From: Vombatus ursinus
Lineage: Eukaryota > Chordata > Mammalia > Diprotodontia > Vombatidae
Direction of reading: 5' to 3'
Assembly: GCF_900497805.2 (NCBI RefSeq)
Contig: NW_020945064.1
Span: 5,843,900 to 5,907,899, forward strand
DNA length: 64,000 nt
The position numbers and the translations under genes were made by a program. The notes below the pieces were generated by a model. That model was not told where the DNA came from. It made no database searches and saw only the letters and a program-made list of their open reading frames with translations. Below, in pieces: positions 1 through 11,349 of this stretch (its first letter is position 1; each line of letters begins with the position of its first letter).

Positions 1-250
1 GCCGTTCATTCATTTTCAGTTGTGACCGACTCTCTGTGACCCCATTTGGGGTTTTCTTGGCAAAGATACTGGAATGTTTGCCATTTCCTTCTCCAGCTCA
101 TTTTACAGATGAGGAAACTGAGGCAAACAGGATAAAGTGACTTGCCCAGGGTCACACAGTTAATAAGGGTCTGAGGCTGGATTTGAACTGAGAGAAATGA
201 GTCTTCCTGACTCTAGGCCCAGCACTATTCACTATACCACCTAGCTGTCC
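1..250 (-). mobile_element. Marsupial SINE1-type element (tRNA-like head, RTE-like tail)
   Basis: Read on the minus strand it has the ggcagctaggtgg-like head, the gtgtgaccctgggcaagtc core, a ggaaactgaggc-derived middle and the tail aaaaccccaaatggggtcac. The window edge truncates the very 3' end. Confidence 0.85.
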
Positions 251-1599
251 TATAAATATTTATGCATTTGTGCTTTTATCCAAGAATCTTGCTGATTCTT
301 CTTGTTGTTTCATGAATACAGAAAGAAGAGCCCAAATAATACAATGTTCGACAACTCTTGATACTCATTAGCTTCAATTTGTGTCCCTTTTTTTTAAAAA
401 ATTGTTTTCTAGTGACAGTGCTCATAGTGGGTTTTCATTCAAAATATGGGCAGACATTCTGAATGACCAACAAACTTGAAGTATTCCATTTATATGTAAG
501 CACGAATTGACTGAACCAAGGAAAGGTTCCAAATTTTTAGGAACTTGATCTAGGGTGGCACTAATGTGGGTACAAATCAGCATTCTTCTTATTTTTAAGC
601 AACAATTCAGTCTTTACTATATGAAATAGAAAATCTCTTTCCCCAGGCTCTTATCTTGATTGATTCATTGATTCAATCACCAAATATTAGCAAAAAAAGT
701 GTTTTTTTAAAAGCATGGTGAAGGTAAAAAACACCAGATCGCAGAAATCAAAGATACAGATGAGTAAGAAGTTAAATAATGAAAGGCAAAATCCAAGGCT
801 GAGAATGCTTTCTCCAAACTGTCACTATCTCGGTTTCCTCAGTGGTAACATGGTCATGGTGGCTCAAAGTGCCCATGACAGAAGGGATTTCCTTCAAGGA
901 TCCCTGATCGTGTTGGCTTATGCACTCCCTCCATGAACATGGAACACAAACCACCTTATAGAGAGACAGTCTAAGACCTGCTATGGCTGAAAAATTATCA
1001 TCCTATGGACAATCTGGTAATGTGTCTTCCTGAATTTACCTAAGCTGGTCCATCACTGGGCCCATACTTGAAACTTTTCAAGTGTGGTGAGATCTTTCAG
1101 GACTGGCATTCTGCTGCCATAACCTTGGAGACATATAGTAGGTATGTAATGAGTGTTTAGTGATTGACCAAAGTAGATGACCATAATGGTAAATATTAAA
1201 ATATCCAGATAATTAGGAAAGAGATAATAATTGTCAAGTCAACTTATTCTGCTAGGGCATAACTATTCTATTTATGTCTATAGGGTTTTGTTCGATCCAA
1301 TTTCACATCTGACTGCAGATATGTGATCCTTTTACTGCAGAAGGCAGCCAACCATTCAGAGCCTGCATGTTTTCAGCCACTTTTTTCACTTGTGGGTTAA
1401 GTTTTCAAATGTTCATTCCTTCATACTCCCAATGGCCCATCAAGACTTGGGTGACCAAAGGTAATGAAGAAAAAACCATTTTTTTCCTTTCTACTTCCTT
1501 CCTCTACTAACTACTTACAGACAAACGGGGCTCTTCAAGGCCCCTGGCCTCCATTTCACCTATTCTCACCCCACCGGTTTTGACTAAAATGACCAGAAA
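251..1599. other. No recognised feature
   Basis: Apparently unique, AT-rich intronic-type sequence. The short frame near 715-936 has no recognisable similarity, and I see no splice-bounded exon or clear repeat. Confidence 0.5.
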
Positions 1600-1910
1600 T
1601 CCTCATGTAACCGAGGAGGCAGCTGGCATTGTTGTAAATAGATCTGACAATCAGAAATGGTCTTTGCCTTCTCAGTCTAGCGGTGCCCGTGCAACGTCTG
1701 GGGCTATACGGAGCTTTCTGCATCATTGACTTAACAGCCAGGTAGTTTATTTAGACATTCCAGACTGTGTGATTTACATGTAGGGGAGCATAAAAGAAAT
1801 GCACTGAAATCCTATAGTATTTCCTAACCTGCTAAAATGACAAGTCCATTATTAAGCTGAATAGACACATGGTTTCTGATCATCAGTCAGGGGTGAATGG
1901 GGGCTGGTAA
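1600..1910. promoter_or_regulatory. Possible conserved non-coding stretch
   Basis: Unique sequence with intact CpGs (ctagcggtgcccgtgcaacg, ctatacgg) and gttgtaaatagatctgaca. No repeat was identified. Very tentative. Confidence 0.15.
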
Positions 1911-2790
1911 AAAATAGATATTATTTGTTAATGGGTAGTTCCTTTTCCTATTCTACTTGAAGGACCACTCTTGAAGGAAACCTATTATTATTAATCAGTG
2001 GATTTTCGATCAGGCTCCTGGGTAGAGTTGAAACCATCTTGGACCTACATAACTGGGGGGTATACAATGTAGCAGAGCCATCTGACTTTACAAAGTGCCC
2101 TCTAGTGGTTTTCCCATGGTTTTCTTAAGACCAGAGGAAGAACAAAAGGTCTAGCTATCAGACAGTGCCATTTTCCAAAGTTGGTTTTCTTTTCATTCCA
2201 TGGAAAATGGGAGAATACTTACTGTACCAATGAAATAGGTACTTCCTCCTTAGGCTCCTGAGACTTCTCTGGCCTTGGTTTCTAATTATTTTGTCCCCTG
2301 TGTGCCCTAGTATAACTAACATTTTTTTTTTTTGGCCTGCAGGTAACTAATAGAAAGACTCTCCTGCCCCTTCCAAGGAAATCAGCCCAGGAAGCCATGG
2401 AGAATCAGCAACAAAGAGAAGCACTTCTCTCTTCCTCCCTGTATGCCTCCCTGTGCTGACCTCTTGCCTACCAAGTCATCTCTCCAAGGCTGAGTAGTCC
2501 CTACCAACTGCTTTAGACACACTACAAAGTCCTGACAATCCTGTCTTGTCCCAGAGGGGCCTTGTAACACAGCAAACTGGCAGCTAGCATTATTATGCCC
2601 CTACATCACAGAAGCATCACAAAGGAGGTGGGGTGGAACTAGGGGCTCAATTTTCAGTTTTATAATTTAGGGAGAAAATGCATATTATTTCTAAGTAATA
2701 TTTTCTGCCATTAGAAAGTAATAGGGTTGTTAGAGCTAACAGATTTTCTGTTTGTTGTATTATCTCTTCCTAAGAGGTTTGAGCTTAAGT
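1911..2790. other. No recognised feature
   Basis: Unique-looking sequence. A short T-run lies at about 2321-2333. Nothing else can be supported. Confidence 0.45.
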
Positions 2791-2809
2791 GTCTGTTCCC
2801 ATTGGGAAC

Positions 2810-2880
2810 TCTCTCTCCTCTCCTCTCCCCCCCCCCCCCCCCCCCGGTCCTCTCTCTCCCTCTCTCTCTCCCTGCCTCCC
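2810..2880 (+). repeat. Pyrimidine tract with a 19-base C run
   Basis: A tctcc-rich tract is interrupted by 19 uninterrupted C at 2827-2845, followed by tctctc repeats. The open frame that crosses it is an artefact of low complexity. Confidence 0.95.
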
Positions 2881-2984
2881 CCAAAGATTTATAACTCATG
2901 CCCTAGGATGAAATTTAGCAGATCCTCAGTGGCAGCTTGGCCCTTTTACTCTAAAGAGAAAGCAATGCAGCTTCTGGCATCACC

Positions 2985-3165
2985 TGGAACCCTGGATTCA
3001 TGGAACGTCAGTGTTAGAAGCCACCTAAATCCCAACACCTCATTTTACAGAAGGAGAAACTGCAGCTCAGATAGGAGAAAGGACTTGCCCAAGATACCAC
3101 AGCAAACTACAGGCAGACTCAGGACTAGAACCTGTCTCCCAACTCCTGGTCTCACACTCTTATGA
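2985..3165 (-). mobile_element. MIR-family SINE
   Basis: Antisense MIR features are present in order: cattttacagaaggagaaactg, gacttgcccaagataccaca, actagaacctgtctccc and a final ctcttatg. It is old and diverged. Confidence 0.7.
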
Positions 3166-3169
3166 AGCA

Positions 3170-3959
3170 CCCAAGAAGCCATCTCACCTTCCCAGGGATG
3201 CCTTTTATTTCCAAAGACCTCTATGCTAGGACCCAGTTTTTAGGGTCTTTGTAGAAATCATAAAGGCTTCCTAGACCCTGGCCAATGGGGTTATGGGGTG
3301 CTTCCCTCTGAAAGCCTTCGACTACATTATTTGTAAACAGTACTGTCTTCATGGGATGGAGATAGTCAGGTGGTGTTATGAGTGCTGTGGAATTACTATG
3401 CATCCTAAGGAGTCCTTCAATGCAAGCTTCCATGAGAGAATGCTAATAGCTCTCCCAGGGCCATTAGTAGCCTCCTTTCCAGTAATTCACATATTAGGAA
3501 CCCCTGAGTGATTGAGAAGGATTACATCATGGACTTGGTTCAGTGGTGTTTTGATTCAGTGCTATGGCTGCATTAAAAGTTGCCCACGTAATTGGAAGGG
3601 CTCCCTTTGGCTCCCTGGAGGAAGTGGCCTTTGACCTTGCTGCTACAAGGGACAGAGGGACTCTGGGAGCTCTAGTGCTACCTTTCTTCTTACCTTTCCA
3701 GAGGAAAAAAAGAACAAAGTAATTTCTGCTGACCATACTGATTCTTGCCTCTGCCCAAACACTAAATGTTTTTTTTTTTCCCTAAAGAAAACTGGCCCCT
3801 GAGTCAGGAGAGAAGCTTTAAAAACTGCTGCTTGCTAACAACAACAAAATTCATCTCTTTGTGGGGCAAATGGATTATTCTCCCAAACAAATGCCAGGTT
3901 TCTATTGGTTCAGGGTTGGAAAGGACTCTAGAAATCACCAAGTCCATGTTCTTCATTTA
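3170..3959. other. Mostly no recognised feature
   Basis: Unique sequence, except that 3900-3960 (ggaaaggactctagaaatcacc) resembles a MIR-type fragment. Confidence 0.4.
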
Positions 3960-4625
3960 AAAAAATTAATTTATTTTTAGTTTTCAATGTTCACTTTCAT
4001 AAGATTGAGTTTTGAATCTTCTCCCCCTTCCTCTCCTCCCCACTCCCCAAGACAGCAAGCAATCTGATACAGGCTCTACCTATACATTCCTATTAAACAT
4101 ATTTTCACATTAGTCATGATGTAAGGAAGAATTAGAACTAATGAGAGGAACCACAAGAAAGAGGAAACAAAAGAAAACATCAAAGGAAAAGGAGAACAAA
4201 TAGTATGCTTCCATCTGCATTCAGACTCCATAGTTCTTTCTCTGGATATGGACAGCATTTTCTATCATGAGACTTTTGGAATTGTCTTAAATCCTTGCAT
4301 TGCTGAGAAGAGCTAAGTCTATCAAAGTTAGTCATCACACAACGTGGCTGTTAGTATGTACAACGTTCTCCTGGTTCTGCTCACTTCACTCAGCATCAGT
4401 CTATACTAGTCTTTCCAAGTTTTTCTGAAGTCCGCCTGCTCATCATTTCTTACAGCACAATAGTATTCCACTACATTCATATACCACAACTTGTTCAGCC
4501 ATTCCCCAATTGATGGGCATCCTCTCAATTTCCAGTTCTTGGCTATCACAAGAACAGCTGCTACAGATATTTTTGTATGTGTGGGTCCTTTTCCCTTTTT
4601 TATGATCTCTTTGGGATACAGTATG
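3960..4625 (-). mobile_element. L1 3' end, antisense
   Basis: Minus-strand marsupial L1 ORF2 tail and 3' UTR. Diagnostic pieces on the plus strand are ctcacttcactcagcatcag, cattccccaattgatgggca and ccagttcttggctatcaca. The 3' UTR (4060-4258) is the inverted counterpart of 5222-5460. The poly(A) end faces 3960, and the ORF2 side is broken by the SINE at 4632. Confidence 0.85.
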
Positions 4626-4631
4626 TTCTTT

Positions 4632-4797
4632 ATTTTATTATTTATTTATTTATTTTTTTCGTGAGGCAATTGGGGTTAAATGACTTGCCCAGAGTCACAC
4701 GGCTAGTAAGTGTTATGTGTCTGAGGCCAGATTTGAACTCAGGTCCTCCTGACTTCAAGACCAGTACTCTATCCACTGTGCCACCTAGCTGCCCCAG
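4632..4797 (-). mobile_element. Marsupial tRNA-like SINE (WSINE/MAR1 type)
   Basis: Antisense copy with ggcaattggggttaaatgac, tcacacggctagtaagtg and ccactgtgccacctagctgc. The A-rich tail appears as the ttattttattattt stretch to its left. Confidence 0.88.
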
Positions 4798-4844
4798 GTT
4801 CTTTGTAAGGAGGAAATTGAAATTGAGAGAGATCCAGCAGAATA

Positions 4845-4925
4845 GTAGTCCCTTGAGGGCAGAGTTTGTATCTCTAGCACCTAGGACAGCGCTGAGTCCA
4901 TAGGAGCCTGTGTTTATTCAATGCA
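4845..4925 (+). mobile_element. L2 3' end fragment
   Basis: The cccttgagggcagagtttgt, ctctagcacctaggacag and ttattcaatg sequence follows the L2 3' terminal consensus. Confidence 0.6.
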
Positions 4926-4929
4926 CGTT

Positions 4930-5190
4930 ATTGCAGTGACTCTCTCTCTTTCCTGACTTCTCAACCTCTTGGCTTCCAAGACTCAGCCCAAGTCCCACCT
5001 TTGGCAGGAGGCCTATCTCATTCCCCACCCCCACCCCACCCACTACTAGTGCCTTCCCTAGGAGATTGCATCCAATTTATACAGCCTATATCTTATCTGT
5101 ACCTAGTTGTTTGAAGACCTTGAAATTTAAGGGCAGAGCCTATTTCCGCCTTTCTTTGTATTCCCAGCACTTAGTACAGTGTCCTGTAAG
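4930..5190 (+). mobile_element. L2 3' end, interrupted by L1
   Basis: The cccaagtcccacctttggca stretch, the aggaggcctatctcattcc stretch and tagtacagtgtcctg match the end of L2. The missing terminal aataaatgttgactgat appears at about 5607-5623, beyond the L1 end, so the L1 landed inside this L2 tail. Confidence 0.7.
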
Positions 5191-5194
5191 GATC

Positions 5195-5545
5195 TGAGAC
5201 ATCTCCAAAGGTCTCATAAAGGAAAATGCTATTCACATCCAAAGAAAGAACTATGGAGTCTGAACGCAGATCAAAGCATACTATTTGCTATTTTTTTCTT
5301 CTGTTTTGCTTTGTTTCCTTTTTCTGGTGGTTCCTCCTAATGGTTCTAATTCTTCCTTACAACATGACTAATGTGAAAATATTTTTAATAGGAATGTATA
5401 TGTATAGCCTATATCAGCTGTCTTAGGGAGGGAGGCAGGGAGGAAGGGGGAGAAAAATTTAAAACTCAAAAGCTTATGAAAGTGATTGCTGGCAAATCAA
5501 AATAAATTAATAAAAACAATTAATTAAAAAAAAGAAATATCCTAT
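5195..5545 (+). mobile_element. L1 3' UTR, sense
   Basis: Marsupial L1 terminal segment: aaagaaagaactatggagtc, aacatgactaatgtgaaaat, a G-rich gggagggaggcagggagg patch, then aactcaaaagcttatgaaag and an A-rich end. It is 5'-truncated and lies about 600 bp from an antisense copy of the same segment. Confidence 0.85.
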
Positions 5546-5737
5546 GGGACCTTTGTTCATCTTAACATTAAAAGCAAAATAAAAAGACTTCCATTAATAA
5601 AAAATAAATAAATGTTGACTGATCAAACTTTACATGGGTGGTAACTAGCAAAGTCAGAATCCAACCCAAAAATTCTGCTGCCAAATTCATTGTTTGTTAT
5701 CCTCCTCTTTGTTCTCCTCATTATAATAAATGATGAT

Positions 5738-5985
5738 GATTGCTAGCATTTATATGCCACCTACTATGTGCCAGGCACCGTGCTAAGCACTTAACAAATA
5801 ATAATTGTCAGTTAGAATAGTTGTCAGTAGAATCGTTGTTAGAATAGTTGATCATCAAAACAACCCTGGCAGGTAGGTGTTATTATCATCCCCATTTTAT
5901 AAATGAGGAAACTGGAGGCAAATAGGTTAAGTGATTTGCACAGGGTCACATAGCTAGTCTAAAGTGTCTGAAGCTGGACACTAGA
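5738..5985 (-). mobile_element. MIR/THER-type SINE
   Basis: Antisense copy: ctactatgtgccaggcaccg, ccccattttataaatgagga, cacagggtcacatagctag. It carries a small internal duplication of the tagaatagttg unit. Confidence 0.8.
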
Positions 5986-6224
5986 CCACAGGTGCGTAAT
6001 TCCACAGGACTTTCACCAATATCCCACAATCTTGTCAGGTAGGCAGGAAGACTTGATTGTCCCCACATTATAAAAGAACTTGAGGCATAGGACCTTAAGA
6101 TCCCATGACTAATTAAGAGGGAAAGTCAGGCCTAAAAGCCGGCCTTGTCATCTGTCTCCAAGCTCTTGACCATACTACCTACAATGAGCAAAAGTTATCA
6201 GGGAAGGAGAAGAGGGTGGGAAGA

Positions 6225-6600
6225 ATGTGGTGGAAAGAGTGCTAGACTTGGGAATCAGGAAGATCTGAGTTTGAATCCTGTCCCAAGTATTTACTAGCTG
6301 TGTGACCCTGGGCAAGTCCTAACCCAGGGGTGGGGAACCTGCAGCCTTGAGGCCACATATGGCCCTCCAGGTCCTCAACACAGTTTGGATTCAGTCAAAG
6401 GGCCACACCTGAGGATCTAGGGGGCCACATGTGGCCTCGAGGCCACAGGTTCCCCACTCTGCAGACCCAACCTCTCTCAGTTTCACTTTTTTCATCTGTA
6501 AAAGGGATAATAATGACTACTTCATAGACTTGTGAGGTGGATCAAGAGAAAATATATATAAAGCACTTTGCAGACCTTAAAGAGTATTATTACTATGATT
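6225..6600 (+). mobile_element. MIR/THER-type SINE split by a hAT MITE
   Basis: The left half ends gtgtgaccctgggcaagtcc. The right half resumes with cctctctcagtttcac and ends gcactttgcagacc. The gap is exactly the hAT element at 6325-6461. Confidence 0.85.
6325..6461. mobile_element. hAT-like MITE with long inverted ends
   Basis: It begins caggggtggggaacctgcag and ends with a near reverse complement (aggttccccactctg). The interior repeats ggccacatgtggcc-type palindromes. It is the same family as 63515-63709 but internally shorter. It sits inside a MIR. Confidence 0.75.
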
Positions 6601-7190
6601 TGTCTTTTCTACAGTCTGTCTTTCGCAGGGGGAATAACATTTCTTTGTAGGGGTAAAAGAATCAAGTCCTCTCTCTTCTTCTCGAACTTCTTATTAACAG
6701 ACTGTCATTTCCATCAAATCCTGGTGTCCCAATGTCAGGCCTAGCATCAGGTCATTTTCAAAAGGGCTCTCTCCAAGAGAAAGTGTGGCCCAAGTCTTCC
6801 CAGCAATACATCGGAATATCCTATATTTCTTTATAATCCATTTTAGGAAAGCCTCACCTGAAGATGTCTACGAAATAAAAATCTTGGAGAGCTAGTACCA
6901 TATATCTGTACAATTGTGCTAAATGGTCTTTGCCTGGTTCAGTTAGCTTGTAGGTCGGAGTATCGTGCTGATGAGGCCACAGGGACAGGCATAACTCCCA
7001 GTCAGACTTCACTGCCATAAAATGGAGAGGTGCTATGTGTGGTCTAATGAACAGGGCATTGGAGCCTGGCACAAGAAGACTCATTGTGGGAACTTGAGGC
7101 AAATAACCTTTAGCTCTCAGAGTCTCACCTGGTGGCACCTGAGTGCAATATGACCATCAACTTCACAGGGCTGTTGTGAGAAAACTGCCT
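6601..7190. other. Mostly no recognised feature
   Basis: Unique sequence to about 7040. The end (7041-7190) carries weak MIR-like pieces such as cacagggctgttgtgag. Confidence 0.4.
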
Positions 7191-7194
7191 GATT

Positions 7195-7350
7195 GACTTT
7201 TTTTTTTTTTCAGTAAGGCAATTGGGGTTAAGTGACTTTGCCCAGTCACACAGCTAGCGAGTGTTAGGTGTCTGAGGCCGCATTTGAATTCAAGTCCTCC
7301 TGCTTCCAGGGCTGGTGCTCTATCCACTGTGCCACCTAGCTGCTCCCTTG
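7195..7350 (-). mobile_element. Marsupial tRNA-like SINE
   Basis: Antisense copy. The T-run at 7198-7211 is its poly(A). It also has ggcaattggggttaagtgac, cacacagctagcgagtg and cactgtgccacctagctgc. The repeated gattgactttt flanks (7190 and 7350) look like a target-site duplication. Confidence 0.92.
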
Positions 7351-7834
7351 ATTGACTTTTAAGGGCTAGCCAAACATGAGGTATTACTATTGTTCCTGGC
7401 CCAAGGCAACCATCTTGCAAAAGTGCATGCTGTTGGCCACGAGGACTAGGAGTGCCAAGCAAGAAAATGTGTGGGGATCGGTGTAAGTTCACTCCTCTGT
7501 GGGAAAAACAATGAAGAGCATATGCCTTACCAATGGTAAATGTGCAGTCATGGAGAATAAGTCAGAACAAACTCAGCAAATGGTAAATGGACATAAATTA
7601 TTTATGATCCCCAGGACCTCTGGCAAGTTACTTTAATCAATTTATTAACCACCCACTAAAAACTTTAAGATACTAGGTAAATGTCAGTTATTATTGTCAC
7701 TATGATTATTTCATTCTAGTAATTTCTGATGGAATTCATATTGCCTTTGCTCCTATACATATGCTGTTGAACAGAGGTGGAGAGAATCACCATGACTGGG
7801 TCCAGTATAAATTTATACTACTCATTCTCAACTG

Positions 7835-8490
7835 GTACAGGCTCTCATCACCTCAAGCCTGGACTATTGCAACAGTCTGCTGGAGAGCAGGGCTGTCTGT
7901 CTGCCTCAAATCTCTCCCCAATCCAACTGATCCTCTATTCAGCTACCCAAATGATTTTCCTAAAATGCAGGTCCAATCATGTCACCTCCCCTACTCAATA
8001 AACTCCAGTGCTCCCTATTGCCTTCAGGGTCAAATACAAAATGCTTTGCTTGGCATTCAAAGCCCTTCATAACCTAGCCCCCTCCTACCTTTCTAGACTT
8101 CTTACAACTCACTCCCCAACCTCCTGGATGTTCCACAAACAAACAATACACTCCATCTCTCAGTTCTATGCATTTTCTCTGGCTGTCGCCTATGCTTGGA
8201 ATACTCTCTCTCCTCAACATCTACTGACCTCCCAGGCTTCCTTTAAGTCCCAACCAAAACCCCACCTTCTACAGGAAGCCTTTTCCAACCCCTCTTAATT
8301 CTAGTGCTTGCCCTCTGTTAATTATTTCCTATTTATCCTGTGGCATGCTTTGTATATATTTCTCTGCCTGTTGTCTTTCCCATTAGATTGTAAGCTCTAT
8401 GAGGGCAGGGACTATCTTGCCTCTTTTTGCAGCACTGTAGCACAGTGCCTAGCATGTAGTAGGTACTCAATAAATGTTGATTGATAGTCC
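7835..8490 (+). mobile_element. L2 LINE, ORF2 C-terminus and 3' end
   Basis: Contains the L2 ORF2 end (residues like YKMLCLAFKALHNLAPSYL in the frame from 8008) and the classic 3' terminus gattgtaagctctatgaggg, cacagtgcctagcatgtag and caataaatgttgattga. It is well preserved for L2, as expected in marsupials. Both flanking frames are decayed LINE sequence, not host genes. Confidence 0.9.
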
Positions 8491-8569
8491 TGGCACAAGT
8501 CACTGTTACCGTTACTGTTGTTGTTGTTAACAGGGATGTTGTTGGGATATATCTGTGTAATGATGGGTT

Positions 8570-8720
8570 ACCTCACACTAGAGGCCTTCCACCAAAGCTG
8601 TCTGACCACTTCTCAGGTGAGGTATAGAAGGAATTCTTGTTTGGGCACAACCTGGCCTTGATTGGCCTGGGTGACCTCTGAAGTGCTTTCTATTTCAAAC
8701 ATTCTGCGATTCTGTTTGAT
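8570..8720 (+). mobile_element. CR1-like LINE 3' tail (tentative)
   Basis: Shares the end pattern 'ggcctgggtgacctctgaagtgc ... attctgcgattctg' with the longer copy at 58050-58545. Diverged. Confidence 0.45.
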
Positions 8721-9114
8721 TGGAAACCAACAAGGAGAAGAACCGGATTCCAAACTGTGCAACAGACTTTGGGTGGTTCAACATCTTTAAAGGAGAAAAA
8801 GTGGGAGAATGACTCCAATGAGATAAATGTCGTCCAAAGAAGGACCATAATCAAACAATTAAAACTGAATACTGAAACTTGGCTCCAAAGAAGAGAAATG
8901 AGTCAGAACCCCCCTTCCCTTTGTTTTGTTTTGCTTCATTTTGTTTTTTTTGTAGAGGTTAGGGACTATGGGTGTATAATGACAGATTTTTTTCCCTAAC
9001 ATACTGGTTAGTTTTGCTGAACTGTTCATTTTTTCTCTCCTTTCTTTTTCTCTCTTGTTCCATTGAGAAGGATCTTATCAGTTGTCATGCACTCAAAAAT
9101 CCCTTCTAGGCAGA

Positions 9115-9930
9115 TGATCTCCAAATATATATACCCAGACCTGATCATGATCCCGAGGTCCAGGCCCACATCACCAACTGCACGATGGACATCTGTTTCT
9201 GTGCTCAGGTCCCATTAGCATCTAAAACTCAATGGGTCCAAAACAGACTTCATCTTCTTGCCCATAAAACACATTTGTCCTCTCAACTTCCTAATTTCTA
9301 TTAAGGTCACCATCAACCTTCCAGTCGCTAAGTTTTACAACCTCTTATTCATCCTTAATGCTTCATTTTCCCTTACCCTCCATATCCAATCCGCTGCCAA
9401 GACTTGTTGGGTCTACCTTTATGAAACTCACACAATCTGTTACTTTTTCTCTCTAGACACAGTCCCCATCCCACTTCAGGCCTTTTCCCTCTCTAATCCA
9501 ATCTCTACACAAATTCATCCTCTTGAAGCACTGCTCTGACCATGTCACCTTCCACCCTCACTCTGCTTAAATATTCTCAGCCTCACAATTTTAGTTTCAG
9601 ATTGCCTTTCTAGACTTACTTCACATTACTTCTTTTCACAGAACCCATGTTTCAGTAAAATAGGCTTTCAGAGCTGGATACTCCAACTATGGCCTTTGTG
9701 CAGGATCTTCTCCATGTCTGGAGTTCACTTCCTCTTCAAATCCACCTCTAAGAATCCTTAACTTGCTTCAGAGCCCAACTTCTGACTGTTAAATTCTCTC
9801 TTCCTCCTCAAATTATCTTGTGTTGATTTACCTGTGTGCTTGGTATATACCCTTAGCAGGATGTAAGCTTCTTGTGGGCAAGGTCCACTTTACATTTTTT
9901 ATTTTGAATCTCTAGTGTCTATCATGGGGC
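9115..9930 (+). mobile_element. Old L2/CR1-clade LINE fragment
   Basis: The order of pieces matches the L2-type RT C-terminal region and 3' end: tcaccaactgcacgatggac, tccatatccaatccgctgcc, ccttcttgtgggcaagg-type 3' terminus. It is more diverged than the copy at 7835-8490. Confidence 0.65.
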
Positions 9931-9931
9931 T

Positions 9932-10140
9932 GGGCCTAAAGTCAGGAGAAGACTTATCTTCCTGAATTCCAGTCTCATATACTTACTAGCTGTATGATCC
10001 CGGGCAAGTCACTTAACCCTGTTTACCTCAGCTCTTCATCTATAAAATGAGCTGGAGAAAGAAATGGCGACACACTACAGTATTTTTGCCAAGAAAACCC
10101 TAAATAGGGTCATAAAGAGTAGTACACAATTGAACAAGTG
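9932..10140 (+). mobile_element. Marsupial SINE1-type element
   Basis: Core cgggcaagtcacttaaccct, then atgagctggagaaagaaatg and the tail aagaaaaccctaaatagggt. It is fairly diverged and its head overlaps the L2 end. Confidence 0.85.
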
Positions 10141-10159
10141 TCTATCACAGTGTTTTTCA

Positions 10160-10670
10160 CACAGTAATTTTCATCCTTCATTTTTGAAGAGGCCCAGTGA
10201 CATCAAGGGATGATGTCTTGATTTGTGAGTGAATTGAATTTAAGTGAGGCAGAGTTGCACAAAGCTGTCAGCCTCATTCTCTCTTCCAGAGTCATTGAAG
10301 TCCAGTGGTAGGACAAAAGTCAAGATGGCCCAGGATTCAGTGGATGACTTGGGTGTCTTTGGTGTCTGACCAAACTCTAAGTGCTTCACAGCACGTGCTT
10401 CAGCCACCTTCTGGCCGTTGAAACAAACTGTTCTCGTCCACCCATTCCACCGGAGGGAGAGGGGGGAAAGGGAAGGAAGTCTTCACGTGTTTTGGGTAGA
10501 CATCCCCCTAACTCATTGATGGGTTAGTTACCCTCAATCTGATTTAGCCCATCTGCTGAGATGGTTTACCAGGGTGGCCACTGTACAAGCTACAGCTTCT
10601 TGGAGCCACGGTTGAGATCTGGGTGTCAGGTGGACACCAAAGGTGGATGAGCAGCCCTGAAATGAGGTAG
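10160..10670 (-). mobile_element. RTE-tailed SINE (RTESINE-like)
   Basis: On the minus strand the 3' end (tgatgtcactgggcctcttc, then atgaaggatg) resembles the 3' end of the RTE LINE at 20030-21563. The body includes the tgagatctcaaccgtgg and ccatcttgacttttgtcc segments typical of this marsupial repeat. Confidence 0.6.
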
Positions 10671-10674
10671 GCAA

Positions 10675-11349
10675 GCCATTTTTGCACACAGTGAGTGCTT
10701 AACAGATGTTTGTTAGAATGGTTTTCCCCCTAAAGCAATGACAATTTTTTTGTTTGAGAAAGGTTTTTTCCCAGGAATCATCAAGGAAATCAGTGTCTGG
10801 TGGAGGTACAGGAAGGAGAGGTCAGTGAGACAAAGACCTAACTAAGCCACTGGTTTAATTGCAAGGGAATCCCATACTTTCTCGGATAACAGCAATAGAC
10901 TGTTATACTCAAGTAAATACATTCCTCCCTTGTCTGGAGGGAAATCTACAGGTATTGGTCTTTCCAAAGTAAAGAGCTTTAGGTTACCACTTCCTTTCAC
11001 ATTATCTATTTAATATTGTAATAGAAGAAATTCTTCACCTTGGGTCTTAAAAATTAGAAGCATTTTCCTTCTCATTATCATCACTCACAACCATCTAGTC
11101 TTGTTTTGTGTACATTAAGAAACAGAAGCCTCCACTTTCCTTAGACCAGTGGAAGAGAAACAAGCCTAAGACAATTTACTTATCTAACATCTGAAAAATG
11201 CTTACTATAGTTTTATGCTCTACCATAAGTTCATTTATACCTGTTAAATTCTGTGGTGGCAAACATCATTATAATGAAATTCTCTATATCACAAAAAGAT
11301 CTCAACGTCCCAGGCAATCTAGCTTGTTTCAAGCAATATTTAGTCCTGA
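10675..11349. other. No recognised feature
   Basis: Unique-looking AT-rich DNA. A weak repeat-like end sits at 10685-10715. Confidence 0.45.

Noticed and set aside
2752-3165. 137-codon open frame on the plus strand
   Set aside because: It spans a C/TC tract and an antisense MIR, and its composition is dictated by the repeats.
8008-8298. 96-codon frame with a plausible protein
   Set aside because: It is the C-terminus of an L2 LINE.
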